NCBI RefSeq assembly: GCF_023509525.1 | Contig: NZ_JAKNCJ010000001.1 | Span: forward strand, 806,001 to 870,000 | DNA: 64,000 nt | Origin: Brachybacterium equifaecis | Lineage (GTDB): Bacteria; Actinomycetota; Actinomycetes; Actinomycetales; Dermabacteraceae | Direction: 5' to 3' | Part shown: positions 9,241 to 18,939 of the stretch, one piece after another | Layout of the letters: every line of letters starts with the position of its first letter | How positions within the stretch are numbered: the stretch's first letter is position 1 | The notes under the pieces: model-generated | Seen by the model: the letters and a program-made list of their open reading frames with translations, nothing else | What the model was told of the DNA's origin: nothing | Database searches by the model: none | Translations under genes and position numbers: made by a program

Positions 9241-9285
9241 AAAAGGGCCGCCTCCCCAGTGAAACACTAGGTCAGCGGCCCTTTT
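9241..9285 (-). terminator. intrinsic terminator of tRNA-Ser(GCU)
   Basis: An 11-bp stem, AAAAGGGCCGC (9241-9251) with GCGGCCCTTTT (9275-9285), encloses a 23-nt loop that holds a smaller AGTG/CACT hairpin. On the minus strand the stem ends in CCCTTTT just downstream of the tRNA. The flanking T-runs on both strands could make it bidirectional, so it may also insulate the methyltransferase gene. Confidence 0.85.
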
Positions 9286-9292
9286 CCTTCGG

Positions 9293-9381
9293 CGGAGACG
9301 AGAGGATTTGAACCTCCGAGACGATTTTGGTCGTCTACTCCCTTAGCAGGGGAGCGCATTCGGCCGCTCTGCCACGTCTCC
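9293..9381 (-). tRNA. tRNA-Ser(GCU)
   Basis: Read on the minus strand, the 89-nt sequence begins GGAGACG and ends CGTCTCC plus discriminator G, a perfect 7-bp acceptor stem. The anticodon arm is CTCCC-CTGCTAA-GGGAG with anticodon GCU, decoding AGC/AGU. A long variable arm (GACGA...TCGTC) marks a class II serine tRNA. The T arm carries GGTTCAAATCC. CCA is not encoded. An intrinsic terminator follows 7 nt downstream. Confidence 0.97.
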
Positions 9382-9596
9382 TCGCGTCAGGCGCGGTGCC
9401 GAGGCACTCGCGCAGGGCGCGTCGGTGCCGGAGCACCGCTGAGAGCGTACCGGAGCCGAGCGCCGACCTCCAAGCCGGGGCCGACGCGAGGGTCGGAGGT
9501 CACGCCGCGCGGTGCCCCGTTGCAGCAGGCCCCACCGAAGGCCGCACTCGCCGGCGACAGGCACCGCACGGCCCGAGGGCGACCAAGCCCCCTCCC

Positions 9597-10097
9597 CTAC
9601 AGCCCCAGCTTCGCCTGCAGCTGCGCGATCTGCTTCGGGGTGCCGACGCGGTACTTCACGTAGGTGAGGACGCCGCCCTCATCGATGGCGAACGTCGAGC
9701 GGATGACGCCCTGCACGATCTTCCCGTACATGTTCTTCTCGCCGAACGCCCCGTAGGCCCGCATCGTCTCGCGGCTCTCGTCGGAGGCGAGGTCGTAGGG
9801 CAGGGACTGCTCGGCGATGAAGCGCTCGAGCTCAGGCAGCGGATCGGGCGAGATGCCGAGGATCCGGTACCCCTGGGCCTCGAATATCGAAGCGTTGTCG
9901 CGCAGGTCGCAGGCCTCGCGCGTGCACAGGGTCGTGTTCGCCTGCGGGTAGAACCAGATCAGCGCGGGCGCGCCGCGCAGGCTCTCCAGGCTCACGCGAC
10001 CGCCGCCCGCGAGGGGCAGGTCGAAGTCCGGGGCGGCGTCTCCGACCTGGAGCGGGGCGGGGGCGGAGGCCGGCTGGGCGGAATCGTCAGCAGTCAT
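9597..10097 (-). CDS. peroxiredoxin, Bcp/PrxQ type
   Basis: This thiol peroxidase (166 aa) reduces hydrogen and organic peroxides in the cytoplasm. It shows the thioredoxin-fold start GDAAPDFDLP, the active-site stretch TTLCTREACDLRD, and the FGEKNMYGKIVQGVIRSTF region of PrxQ proteins. In the active site the first Cys is peroxidatic, and the second, five residues on, is the resolving Cys. The TLCT form differs from the common PGCT. I chose the ATG at 10097 (MTADDSAQ). An in-frame upstream ATG at 10163 would add 22 poorly conserved residues and run into the M50 gene. The conserved lysine of many Bcp proteins is not obvious. Confidence 0.92.
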   Translation of the reverse strand: MTADDSAQPASAPAPLQVGDAAPDFDLPLAGGGRVSLESLRGAPALIWFYPQANTTLCTREACDLRDNASIFEAQGYRILGISPDPLPELERFIAEQSLPYDLASDESRETMRAYGAFGEKNMYGKIVQGVIRSTFAIDEGGVLTYVKYRVGTPKQIAQLQAKLGL

Positions 10098-10134
10098 CCC
10101 GCGAGTCTCCCACTCCCGCCCCCGCATCTCGCCC

Positions 10135-10869
10135 TCACCAGAGCCACTCGAGCAGTCCTCCATCCGCGATCGCCCGCCACGCCCGCCAGCTCGCCCCCGC
10201 GATGACCACGGCGAACGTCAGGTTCCAGAGCCACGCGGGCAGCCCCGTCAGCTCCGCGAGCTGCTGCGGATCATCCTTCCGGCGCCCGCCCCGCGTCACG
10301 GCCCCGAGGTGCCGCCACGCACCCAGCAGGAGCAGCACCCCAGCGCCGAGGCACAGCGTCGCCGCGCCCGTCGGCCCGGCGAACCACCACACCGCGCCGA
10401 GCACGGCGAGGGCGCCCGCGACGACCGCGAGCGTGTGCCCGGAGCGGACGAACGGCAGGCTGAGGGCCAGCACCACCAGCCCTGCCGCGAGCGCGGTCCC
10501 CGCCCAGCCCGAGGAGGAGACCTGCACCAGCGCTGCCCCCAGCACCGCAGGTGCCGGATACCCGGCCCAGGCGGAGACGGCCCGGCCGAAGCCCCGCCGC
10601 TTCCCGACGGTGACCGCGTGGCCCGACATGTCGCCGTTCACGACGAACCCGGTGAAGCGCCTCCCGACGAGGATGCCGATGACTGCGTGGCCGAGCTCGT
10701 GCACGACCGTGATCGCGAGGCGCGCGACCCTCCACAGGGGCGGCACCGCGACGAGCATCGCTCCGCCGAGGAGGATCAGCAGCGCCCAGGCGCCGAGGTC
10801 GGGCGGCGCGGCGGGCCAGCTCCGCTCGCGCACGGCCTGCCAGATGCTCTCGAGGTCCATCCGCGGCAT
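10135..10869 (-). CDS. M50 family membrane metallopeptidase
   Basis: This integral membrane protein (244 aa from the ATG at 10869) has about six hydrophobic segments. The zinc-binding HELGH motif sits within the second segment (TVVHELGHAVIG), as in site-2-protease-like M50 enzymes. An aspartate-containing partner motif is not clear. The small size and the position of HELGH match the 'M50 family peptidase' group of actinobacteria with unknown substrate. The peroxiredoxin gene lies 37 bp downstream in the same direction, and GH31 is transcribed divergently. A second ATG at 10860 is also possible. Confidence 0.85.
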   Translation of the reverse strand: MPRMDLESIWQAVRERSWPAAPPDLGAWALLILLGGAMLVAVPPLWRVARLAITVVHELGHAVIGILVGRRFTGFVVNGDMSGHAVTVGKRRGFGRAVSAWAGYPAPAVLGAALVQVSSSGWAGTALAAGLVVLALSLPFVRSGHTLAVVAGALAVLGAVWWFAGPTGAATLCLGAGVLLLLGAWRHLGAVTRGGRRKDDPQQLAELTGLPAWLWNLTFAVVIAGASWRAWRAIADGGLLEWLW

Positions 10870-10970
10870 GGTGCCAGAGGGTCCTGACGTTCCGCGCGCC
10901 TCCGCCCGCGCAGTGGTGCCCCATCCCACCCTCACCTGCGCGACCGCCCGGGGCCTGGGACAATGGGCCG

Positions 10971-13616
10971 ATGCGCGAGAACACTCCTGACAGCCCTGTC
11001 GATACCACCGCAGATCTCGCGGCCGCGAGCCCCGAGCACCCCGAAGCGCTGGCCGAGCAGGCCCCGTCGGCCGCGGAAGCCGTTCCCAGCCAGGATCCGC
11101 GCCTCGTCGGCGAGAACTGGCGGATCACGCCGCTGACCAGCCGCGTCGTGCGCCTGGAGTGGTCCCCGGAGGGACGCTTCGAGGACCGCCCCTCGACCTT
11201 CGCCCTGCACCGCGACCTGCCGCGCCCCGACTACGAGGTCGGCGAGAGCGGCGATCGCCTGACCGTCACCACCGAGCACTTCCACCTCGAGTACGACCGC
11301 GGGCCCTTCTCCACGAACGGCCTGCGACTGGACGTGCGCGGCGGCGTCTCGAACTGGCACTCCGTGTGGCGCTTCGAGCAGGACCTCGACGTGCCCGCGA
11401 ACGTGCAGGCGCGCCGCCGCGGCGAGCCGCTCGGCTGGGACAGCGACAACCTCGGCGGCTCCGCCCGCACCCTCGACGTCGCGGACGGCGCGATCCCGCT
11501 GGAGGACGGCGTCAACGGCCGCACCGGCTACGCGATGATCGACGATTCCGGGTCGATGGTCGTGGACCCCGAGACCGGGCGTCTCACCGCCCGCGGCGCG
11601 GTCGAGGGCAGCCATGATCTGTACGTGGTCGCCGGGGGCCTCGACCATGTGGCGACGATCCGCGACTTCTTCGCGATCTCCGGCCCGCAGCCGATCATCC
11701 CGCGCTGGGCGCTCGGGAACTGGTGGTCCCGCTACCACGCCTATTCGGCCGACGAGTACCTCCAGCTCATGGACCGCTTCGCCGCCGAGGACCTCCCCTT
11801 CTCGGTCTCCGTGATCGACATGGACTGGCACGTGACGGAGGTGGATCCGAAGTACGGATCGGGCTGGACGGGCTACACCTGGAACCGCGACCTGTTCCCC
11901 GATCCCGAGGCGTTCCAGCAGGCGCTGCATGATCGCGGGCTGCACGTGACGCTGAACCTGCACCCCTTCGACGGTGTGCGCGCCTTCGAGGAGCCCTACG
12001 CGAGGATGGCGAAGGCTCTGGGGCGCGAGGCCGACGGCTCCCCGCTCGAGTTCGACGTCACCGATCCGCAGTACATGGACGCCTACTTCGCCATGCTCCA
12101 CGATCTCGAGGATGAGGGCACGGACTTCTGGTGGGTGGACTGGCAGCAGGGGCCGTACTCGCGCGTGCCCGGCATGGATCCGCTGTGGGTGCAGAACCAC
12201 GAGCACTTCCTCGACTCCGAGCGGCGCCGCGGCGAGGGCCAGGGCCTCACCTTCTCCCGGTACGCGGGCCCCGGCTCGCACCGTTACCCCGTGGGCTTCA
12301 GCGGCGACACGATGATCTCGTGGGCCTCCCTCGCCTTCCAGCCGCGATTCACCGCGGCGGGCGCGAACATCGGCTACGGCTGGTGGAGCCACGACATCGG
12401 CGGCCACATGCTGGGCCGCCGCGATGACGAGCTCGCCGCCCGCTGGGTGCAGTTCGGGGTGCTCTCGCCGATCATGCGCCTGCACTCCTCGAACTCCCCG
12501 TTCGCGGGCAAGGAGCCGTGGCGCTTCGGCGAACGGGCCGAGACGGTGATGGGCGCGCATCTGCGCCTGCGTCACCGCCTCGTGCCGTACCTGCACGCCA
12601 TGAACCGCCGCGCGCACACCGAGGGACGCAGCCTGGTGGAGCCCCTGTACTTCGCCGAGCAGACTCCGGACGCCTACCGCTTCCTCGACGCCTATCTCTT
12701 CGGCTCCGAGCTGCTGGTCGCCCCCGTGATCCGCCCCGCCGCGCCCGACACGCTGCGCGGTGCGGCCGACGTCTACCTGCCCGCGGGGACCTGGATCGAC
12801 CTGTTCACCGGGCAGGTCTACGAGGGCGGGCGCGCCCTGCAGCTGCACCGCGATCTCGGAACCGTGCCTGTGCTCGTGCGCGCGGGCGGCGTCGTGCCGC
12901 TCGTCGCCGAGGGCGAGGATCTCGACGCCGCGCTGACGCCGGAGCACCTGGAGGTCGTGGTCGCGGCCGGTGCGAGCGGCGCGTTCGACCTGTGGGAGGA
13001 GGCGAACGCCGATGCGCCGGGAAGCGGGGCCGACCGGGCCGACGGCTGGACCTGCACCCGCTTCGCCCTCGACGCCGGGGCGGGCGAGCTGACGATCGCG
13101 CTGCCCGGCGCCGCGCCCGTCGCCGGCGAGCGCACGTTCACCCTCTCGCTGCTCGGCTTCGACGCTGCCGCGTTCTCGGATCTCGAGGCCGACGGCGCCG
13201 ACGCCGCAGTCATCGCTCCCCCGGTGCGCACGGCGGCCGACGGGCCCCGTCGGCCGAGCGCCGACGCCCCCGCGCCCGATGCCCTGCGCATCGAGCTGAC
13301 GGCTGTCACAGGCACCAGCACCGGCACCGGCACCGCGATCCGACTGCGCTCCCGCGGCTTCACGACCCTGGTGACCCGGACGGATTCCCACGCGGCCACT
13401 CGCCTGCAGCGCATCGAGGACCTGCTGAACGACGCCCAGATCGGCAACGACGCGAAGGACACGATCTTCCGCCTCGTCTCCGAGCAGGGCGAGGGCGCGC
13501 TGGCCGCGCTGTCGGGCGTCGGCGTCGCGCCCCTGGCGTTCGAGGGGATCGCGCACGAGTTCAACCGCCCCTCCCCCGCGCTCATCGCCGCGATGACGGA
13601 GATCCTGCAGAGCTGA
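10971..13616 (+). CDS. glycoside hydrolase family 31 (alpha-glucosidase type)
   Basis: This retaining glycosidase of 881 residues shows no signal peptide, so it is probably cytoplasmic and acts on imported alpha-linked glucosides or xylosides. The TIM barrel is clear. The strand-4 motif WWVDWQQG places the nucleophile at D390, and [10 protein letters not shown] supplies the acid/base at D446. [11 protein letters not shown] and [15 protein letters not shown] loops are present. The N-terminal beta domain and C-terminal beta region are as in GH31. The WVDWQQG form differs from the classical WIDMNE, so substrate should not be assumed. The first 45 residues are Ala/Glu/Pro-rich and probably disordered. 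A large palindrome follows about 70 bp after the stop. Confidence 0.93.
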   Translation: MRENTPDSPVDTTADLAAASPEHPEALAEQAPSAAEAVPSQDPRLVGENWRITPLTSRVVRLEWSPEGRFEDRPSTFALHRDLPRPDYEVGESGDRLTVTTEHFHLEYDRGPFSTNGLRLDVRGGVSNWHSVWRFEQDLDVPANVQARRRGEPLGWDSDNLGGSARTLDVADGAIPLEDGVNGRTGYAMIDDSGSMVVDPETGRLTARGAVEGSHDLYVVAGGLDHVATIRDFFAISGPQPIIPRWALGNWWSRYHAYSADEYLQLMDRFAAEDLPFSVSVIDMDWHVTEVDPKYGSGWTGYTWNRDLFPDPEAFQQALHDRGLHVTLNLHPFDGVRAFEEPYARMAKALGREADGSPLEFDVTDPQYMDAYFAMLHDLEDEGTDFWWVDWQQGPYSRVPGMDPLWVQNHEHFLDSERRRGEGQGLTFSRYAGPGSHRYPVGFSGDTMISWASLAFQPRFTAAGANIGYGWWSHDIGGHMLGRRDDELAARWVQFGVLSPIMRLHSSNSPFAGKEPWRFGERAETVMGAHLRLRHRLVPYLHAMNRRAHTEGRSLVEPLYFAEQTPDAYRFLDAYLFGSELLVAPVIRPAAPDTLRGAADVYLPAGTWIDLFTGQVYEGGRALQLHRDLGTVPVLVRAGGVVPLVAEGEDLDAALTPEHLEVVVAAGASGAFDLWEEANADAPGSGADRADGWTCTRFALDAGAGELTIALPGAAPVAGERTFTLSLLGFDAAAFSDLEADGADAAVIAPPVRTAADGPRRPSADAPAPDALRIELTAVTGTSTGTGTAIRLRSRGFTTLVTRTDSHAATRLQRIEDLLNDAQIGNDAKDTIFRLVSEQGEGALAALSGVGVAPLAFEGIAHEFNRPSPALIAAMTEILQS

Positions 13617-13688
13617 GGGGAGAGCGCCTCGCTCCCGGCCTGCAGGGCCCGGCCAGGCCCTGCGCGCCCCGCCCGGCCCGCCCCGAGT

Positions 13689-13728
13689 TGGCGCACTCAC
13701 GTTCCACCCGTGGAACGTGAGTGCGCCA
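13689..13728. repeat. dispersed palindromic repeat / possible terminator
   Basis: TGGCGCACTCACGTTCCAC (13689-13707) and its exact complement (13710-13728) are separated by 2 nt, giving 19-bp arms. The left half, including four further bases upstream (GAGT), is repeated exactly at 61551. It lies between the GH31 and SulP genes, both plus strand. There is no T-run, so termination is possible but unproven. Being found twice suggests a dispersed repeat family. Confidence 0.8.
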
Positions 13729-13812
13729 GGTCCAGGCTCTACGGACCGACAGGCCGCCCGCCCCGCCTGCTCCTCCTCCACACCCCTACCCAGACCCGAG
13801 GTCTCCTCCCCC

Positions 13813-15396
13813 ATGAGCACCACTGCCTCCTCCCCCACCTCCGGGGAGTCCCGCGACCTTGCGGCGGTCCCCGGCCCGCCCCTCCTGCACTCCCAGGGCT
13901 GCCCGATGCGGGTGCGCGATGCCCTGCGCAGCCCCCGCCGCCTCACCACCGAGGTCCTCGCGGGGCTCGTCGTGGCCCTCGCCCTGATCCCGGAGGCGAT
14001 CAGCTTCTCGATCCTCGCGGGCGTGGATCCGCGGGTGGGCCTGTGGGCTTCGGTGACGATGGCGATCACGATCGCGATCGTCGGCGGGCGCCCGGCGATG
14101 ATCAGCGCGGCGACCGGCGCCGTGGCACTGGTGATCGCGCCTGTCATGCGGAACTACGGGATGGACTACTTCATCGCGACGGTGCTGCTCGCGGGCGTGC
14201 TGCAGATCGTGCTCGCCCTGCTGGGCGTGGCGCGGCTGATGCGGTTCATCCCGCGCAGCGTGATGACGGGCTTCGTGAACGCGCTCGCGATCCTGATCTT
14301 CCTCGCGCAGCTGCCGCACCTCGTCGGGCCGGGCATTCCCTGGCTCGTCTACCCGCTGGTGGCCCTCTCCCTCGCGATCCTCGTCGGCCTGCCGCGGCTG
14401 ACGACGGCCGTCCCCGCCCCCCTCGCGACGATCATCGTGCTCACCGCTCTCGTGCTCGCGACCGGCTGGCAGGTGCCGAACGTGCGCGACCAGGGCGAGC
14501 TGCCCTCGACCCTGCCGAGCCTGCTCCTGCCGGACGTCCCCCTCACGCTGGAGACCCTGCGGATCATCGGCCCGTACGCCCTCGGGATGGCGCTCGTCGG
14601 CCTCATGGAGTCGCTGATGACCGCGAAGCTCGTGGACGACATCACCGACACCCGCTCGAGCAAGACCCGCGAGAGCTGGGGGCAGGGGGTCGCGAACATC
14701 GTGACGGGCCTGTTCGGCGGGATGGGCGGCTGCGCGATGATCGGTCAGACGATGATCAACGTGAAGCAGTCCGGCGCCCGCACCCGGATCTCGACGTTCC
14801 TGGCCGGGGCGTTCCTGATGGTGCTCATGCTGGCCCTCGGCGACGTGGTCGGCCTGATCCCGATGGCGGCGCTGGTCGCGATCATGGTGATGGTGTGCGT
14901 GGGCACGTTCGACTGGCGCAGCATCGCCCCCTCGACCCTGCGCCGCATGCCGCGCTCGGAGACTCTGGTGATGCTGGTGACCGTCATCGCCACCGTCGCG
15001 ACCGGCAATCTCGCGATCGGCGTGGTGCTCGGAGTGCTCGCGGCCTCCGTGCTGTTCGCGCGCCGCGTCGCGCACCTGGTCGAGTTAGAGCCCGTGTGGG
15101 AGAGCGATCTGGATGGCGACGGCGCCGTGGACGTGCGCCGCTACCGCGTGCGCGGCCAGCTCTTCTTCGCGTCCTCGAACGACCTCGTCTACCGCTTCGA
15201 CTACGCGGGGGACCCCGAGCTCGTGATCATCGACCTCTCGGCGGCCGACGTCTGGGACGCCTCGAGCGTCGCAGCGCTCGACGCCGTGGTCGCGAAGTAC
15301 GCCCAGCGCGGCAAGGAGGCGCGAGTCGTCGGCCTCGAGGGCGCGAGCGCGCAGCGGATGTCGGCGCTCTCCGGGAGCCTCGGCGACGTGGCGTGA
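13813..15396 (+). CDS. SulP family anion transporter with STAS domain
   Basis: This membrane transporter (527 aa) has 10-12 hydrophobic segments from about residue 45 to 430. It keeps the SulP start [25 protein letters not shown] and the conserved [18 protein letters not shown] loop. A C-terminal STAS domain contains [22 protein letters not shown]. SulP proteins move sulfate, bicarbonate or other anions; this one cannot be specified. I prefer the ATG at 13813. An ATG at 13906 would remove only a disordered tail, and one at 13717 lies inside the palindrome and is unlikely. No carbonic anhydrase is fused or adjacent. Confidence 0.93.
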   Translation: MSTTASSPTSGESRDLAAVPGPPLLHSQGCPMRVRDALRSPRRLTTEVLAGLVVALALIPEAISFSILAGVDPRVGLWASVTMAITIAIVGGRPAMISAATGAVALVIAPVMRNYGMDYFIATVLLAGVLQIVLALLGVARLMRFIPRSVMTGFVNALAILIFLAQLPHLVGPGIPWLVYPLVALSLAILVGLPRLTTAVPAPLATIIVLTALVLATGWQVPNVRDQGELPSTLPSLLLPDVPLTLETLRIIGPYALGMALVGLMESLMTAKLVDDITDTRSSKTRESWGQGVANIVTGLFGGMGGCAMIGQTMINVKQSGARTRISTFLAGAFLMVLMLALGDVVGLIPMAALVAIMVMVCVGTFDWRSIAPSTLRRMPRSETLVMLVTVIATVATGNLAIGVVLGVLAASVLFARRVAHLVELEPVWESDLDGDGAVDVRRYRVRGQLFFASSNDLVYRFDYAGDPELVIIDLSAADVWDASSVAALDAVVAKYAQRGKEARVVGLEGASAQRMSALSGSLGDVA

Positions 15397-15411
15397 GGGA
15401 GGCGTGTCGGG

Positions 15412-16254
15412 TCAGTCCCGCTCCCCCAGGAGGCGCTCGAGCACCTGCACGACGCCGTGCTCGGTGTTGCTCGGGGCGAGGTAGGCGGCGGCGTCCTTGA
15501 TGTCCTCGTGGGCGTTCTCCATGGCGAAGGAGAGCTCCGAATGCTCGTACATCTGCAGGTCGTTGAGGTAGTCGCCGAAGACGACCGTCTGCGCGGGGCT
15601 CGCCCCGGCCGCCTGCTGCAGCGCCCGCACGCCGAGGCCCTTGCCGGCGTCCTTCGGCATGAGGTCGATCCAGTGCTGCCCCGAGATGACCACCTGCAGG
15701 TCGTCCTCGAATCCGGCGAACACCTCGGGTGCGGTCGCCTCGGCGTCATCGAAGTCGTACACCGCGACCTTGAGGACGTCATCCTCTACCGCCGTCAGAT
15801 CCTTGACGGTCTCGAGCCGGTGGTAGTACTTCCGGGCCTCGGCGAGGAACGCGTCATCGGTGCGCTCGATGTAGGCGCTCTGGACCCCGCACAGCACCGC
15901 GCCGAGGTTCCGCTCGGGCATCGCGCCGCGCACCGCGCGCACCGCGTCGTCGGCGCGCTCGCGATCGAGCGTGGTCGTCGAGACGATCTCGCCGTCGAGC
16001 ACCACCATGGTGCCGTTCTCGGCGATGAAGCTCGTGACGCCGCCCTGTTCGCTGAACTCGTCGAAGAGAGTCTGGTACTGCCGCCCGCTCGCCGGGACGA
16101 ACGTGGCTCCGCTCTCGCGGATCCTCTCCAGCAGCGGCCAGAAGCCCTCCGGCACCGAGCCGTCGCCGTCCAGGAGGGTGCCGTCCATGTCCGTGATGAC
16201 GAGGCGGACGTCCACCTCGCCGGGATCGATGTCGGTCCAGGCCTGTGGGGTCAT
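15412..16254 (-). CDS. HAD hydrolase, Cof type
   Basis: This cytosolic phosphatase (280 aa) is of the Cof/IIB haloacid dehalogenase group. The catalytic DMDGT motif is at D22/D24. SGRQYQTL supplies motif II, and the cap domain fills the middle. GDYLNDLQMYEHSELSFAMENAH supplies the lysine-distal metal motif GDxxND. Such enzymes dephosphorylate sugar phosphates, flavin or pyridoxal phosphates; the substrate is unknown. The ATG at 16254 is preceded by GAGGAG. It converges with the SulP gene, 15 bp away, and diverges from crtB. A second Cof-type protein is at 47850. Confidence 0.92.
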   Translation of the reverse strand: MTPQAWTDIDPGEVDVRLVITDMDGTLLDGDGSVPEGFWPLLERIRESGATFVPASGRQYQTLFDEFSEQGGVTSFIAENGTMVVLDGEIVSTTTLDRERADDAVRAVRGAMPERNLGAVLCGVQSAYIERTDDAFLAEARKYYHRLETVKDLTAVEDDVLKVAVYDFDDAEATAPEVFAGFEDDLQVVISGQHWIDLMPKDAGKGLGVRALQQAAGASPAQTVVFGDYLNDLQMYEHSELSFAMENAHEDIKDAAAYLAPSNTEHGVVQVLERLLGERD

Positions 16255-16434
16255 GGGGTCTCCTCGGAGGGTGCAGGCAAGGGAGGGCGAGGCATGTGCG
16301 CAGGGCGGATCGCCGACGAGCTCCACGGGGCGTCTTCGCTCAGCACGTCACCCGTCCCCCACCCTACGCACCCGCATCCGCGCATCCCAGGTCGCGGGTC
16401 TAAGGTGATGATTCCCCGGCTGCGAGGAGGAGCG

Positions 16435-17322
16435 ATGGCATCACCCCTCGATCACCGTAACGCGCGCGACTACGACCTGGCGGCGTCCGCCGCCTCGTCC
16501 GTCGTCATCTCGCGGTATTCGACCTCGTTCGCCCTGTCCACCCGCCTGCTCCGGGGCGTCGTGCGTCCCCGCGTGCGCAGCATCTATGCGCTGGTGCGTG
16601 TGGCCGACGAAGTCGTCGACGGTGCCGCCCGAGGCCACGGGCTGACGGACGAGCAGACCCGCGCGGCGCTGGTGGACCTGGAACGGCGGACGGAGCTCGC
16701 CATGGGCACGGGCTTCAGCAGCGATCTGGTCGTGCACGCCTTCGCCCGCGCAGCCCGCGCCACGGGCATCACGCCGGAGATGACGCGCCCGTTCTTCGCC
16801 TCCATGCGCACGGATCTCGAGCTGAGCACCCACGATGAGGCCTCTTTCGCCGAGTACGTCGACGGCTCCGCGGAAGCGGTCGGGCTGATGTGCCTGCAGG
16901 TGTTCGCCACGGACGCCGCCCCCCACCCCGTCGCGCCCGATCCGAGCCTCGTGCACGGCGCCCGCCGGCTCGGGGCGGCATTCCAGAAGGTCAACTTCCT
17001 GCGCGACCTGCAGGCCGACGCGGATTCTCGCGGCCGCGCCTACTTCCCGGAGATCGATCCGCACGCGCTGACGGAGCGCCAGAAGCACAGCCTCCTGGAT
17101 GACATCGACGCGGATCTGGCCGTCTCCCGGGCCGCGATCGGCCGTCTCCCCGCCTCCAGCCGCACCGCGGTCCTGCTCGCCCATGACCTGTTCGCCGAGC
17201 TGGCGCGAGGGCTGCGAGCAGCTCCGGCCGAGACGCTGCGCACCTCGCGGATCCGCGTCGCCGACCACCGCAAGGCCGCACTGCTGGCCCGCGCCCTGAC
17301 CCCTCTGCGGGGCCGGGGGTGA
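16435..17322 (+). CDS. crtB: phytoene synthase
   Basis: CrtB condenses two geranylgeranyl diphosphates to 15-cis-phytoene at the membrane face. The 295-residue protein has both Mg-diphosphate motifs: RVADEVVDG (DxxxD) near residue 60 and NFLRDLQADADSRGRAYFP near residue 190. It also has the family start SRYSTSFALSTRLL. The ATG at 16435 follows a strong GAGGAGG ribosome site. Its stop overlaps the GTG start of crtI by 4 nt, so the two are coupled. It begins the plus-strand carotenoid unit; a promoter must lie in 16255-16434, but I could not define one. Confidence 0.96.
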   Translation: MASPLDHRNARDYDLAASAASSVVISRYSTSFALSTRLLRGVVRPRVRSIYALVRVADEVVDGAARGHGLTDEQTRAALVDLERRTELAMGTGFSSDLVVHAFARAARATGITPEMTRPFFASMRTDLELSTHDEASFAEYVDGSAEAVGLMCLQVFATDAAPHPVAPDPSLVHGARRLGAAFQKVNFLRDLQADADSRGRAYFPEIDPHALTERQKHSLLDDIDADLAVSRAAIGRLPASSRTAVLLAHDLFAELARGLRAAPAETLRTSRIRVADHRKAALLARALTPLRGRG

Positions 17323-18929
17323 CGGCCGGGCAGTCCCTGCGCATCGGCATCATCGGAGCGGGTGTGGCAGGACTGGCGAGCGCCGCGCTCCTCGCGCGCG
17401 AGGGCCACCGCGTCACCGTCCTCGAACGCGCGGATGCGGTGGGCGGCCGTGCCGGGACCTGGCGCGAAGGCGGCTTCACCTTCGACACCGGTCCGTCCTG
17501 GTGGCTCATGCCGGAATGCTTCGAGCACTTCTTCGCACTGCTCGGCGAACGCCTGGAGGACCACCTCGAGCTCGTGCCGCTGGATCCCGCGTACAGAGTC
17601 TTCGGCGAAGGCGCCGACGAGCCGCTCGACGTGCGCAGCGGGCGCGAGCGCGCGATCGCCCTGTTCGATTCCGTGGAGCCCGGCGCCGGGGCGCGACTGG
17701 CCGACTACCTGGACTCCGCCGCCCAAACCTACGACATGGCGACCCGACGCTTCCTCTACACGACCTTCTCGCGCATCCCTCCGGCGGCCCTCGTGGAGCT
17801 CCTGCCGCAGGTGCCGCGCCTGGCGCGCCTCCTGCTGGAATCTCTCCACGGGAAGGCCGCGCGCACGGTGCAGGACCGGCGCCTGCAGCAGATCCTCGGT
17901 TATCCGGCGGTCTTCCTCGCCGCGACCCCGCGCACCGCCCCCAGCCTCTACCACCTCATGAGCGCGATGGATCTCGCCGATGCGGTCCGCTACCCCCTGG
18001 GAGGTTTCACGCGGTTCGTCGAGGTGCTCGCCCGCCTGGCGCAGGAGCAGGGAGCGCGGCTCCGCACCGGCGTCGAGGTCACGCGCATCCGCACGGCTTC
18101 TCGCGGGCCGCTGCGCCGCCCCCTGGTCACCGGTCTGGAGCTGCGGCGGGCCGACGGCACCGAGGAGCAGCTGGACCTGGATCTGGTCGTCTCCGCAGCC
18201 GATCTCCACCATACGGAGACCGTCCTGCTCCCGCCGGAGCTTCGCGGCGGGGCCGAGAGGCGATGGGCGGCCACGACCTCCGGCCCGGGGGCCGTGCTCG
18301 CGCTCCTCGGCGTCGAAAGTCCCCTCCCCCAGCTCGCGCACCACTCGCTCTTCTTCACGGAGGACTGGGACCGCACGTTCTCCGAGATCTTCGACGGGGC
18401 GCCGGCCGTCCCCGATCCCGCGAGCCTCTACGTCTGCCGTCCCTCCGCCACCGATCCCGGCACCGCTCCCCGGGGCATGGAGAACCTCTTCATCCTGATC
18501 CCCGTCTCGCCGGACGCTCCCGCGCAGGTGGGCGCACCTCCCGAGGAGCAGGCGAGCATCGGGGCGGGGGGCGTCGACGGCGCCGGGGACGCACGGGTCG
18601 AAGCGGCGGTGGATCGCGCGATCGCGCAGATCTCCGACTGGGCTCAGATCCCCGACCTCTCCTCGCGCATCCGCGTGCGCCGCACGATCGGGCCGGCCGA
18701 TTTCGCGCGGGACTTCCACGCCTGGCGCGGCAATGCTCTGGGCCCGGCGCACACCCGGGGCCAGTCCGCGTTCCTGCGGGGCAGCAACCGCAGCCGGAGG
18801 GCTGACGGGCTGCTGTTCGCCGGCGCGACGAGCGTGCCGGGGGTCGGCGTGCCGATGTGCCTGATCAGCGCCGAGAACGTGCTGAAGCGCGTGCGCGGCG
18901 ACCGCAGCGACGGGCCCCTGCCCGCCTAG
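17319..18929 (+). CDS. crtI: phytoene desaturase
   Basis: CrtI is an FAD-dependent, membrane-associated enzyme that desaturates phytoene, usually in four steps to lycopene. The 536-residue protein has the dinucleotide motif GIIGAGVAGLASAALL near the N-terminus with VLERADAVGGRAG. Its C-terminal FAD motif is GLLFAGATSVPGVGVPMCLIS, typical of bacterial CrtI. The start is a GTG at 17319 inside the end of crtB (GTGA overlap). It converges with crtU, whose stop is 10 bp beyond. A bare Gly/Ala stretch near residue 410 (GAGGVDGAGD) looks like a small insertion. Confidence 0.95.
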   Translation: MTAGQSLRIGIIGAGVAGLASAALLAREGHRVTVLERADAVGGRAGTWREGGFTFDTGPSWWLMPECFEHFFALLGERLEDHLELVPLDPAYRVFGEGADEPLDVRSGRERAIALFDSVEPGAGARLADYLDSAAQTYDMATRRFLYTTFSRIPPAALVELLPQVPRLARLLLESLHGKAARTVQDRRLQQILGYPAVFLAATPRTAPSLYHLMSAMDLADAVRYPLGGFTRFVEVLARLAQEQGARLRTGVEVTRIRTASRGPLRRPLVTGLELRRADGTEEQLDLDLVVSAADLHHTETVLLPPELRGGAERRWAATTSGPGAVLALLGVESPLPQLAHHSLFFTEDWDRTFSEIFDGAPAVPDPASLYVCRPSATDPGTAPRGMENLFILIPVSPDAPAQVGAPPEEQASIGAGGVDGAGDARVEAAVDRAIAQISDWAQIPDLSSRIRVRRTIGPADFARDFHAWRGNALGPAHTRGQSAFLRGSNRSRRADGLLFAGATSVPGVGVPMCLISAENVLKRVRGDRSDGPLPA

Positions 18930-18939
18930 GCGATCGCGC

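Noticed and set aside
9343..9569. Minus-strand open frames overlapping tRNA-Ser(GCU)
   Set aside because: They cover the tRNA gene itself, are short and have no ribosome site.
13717..13812. Longer N-terminus for the SulP protein from ATG 13717
   Set aside because: This start lies inside the palindrome at 13689-13728 and adds 32 low-complexity residues. ATG 13813 has a better ribosome site.
10932..14147. 1071-codon minus-strand open frame over the GH31 gene
   Set aside because: Shadow of the GH31 and SulP genes, which show full family motifs.
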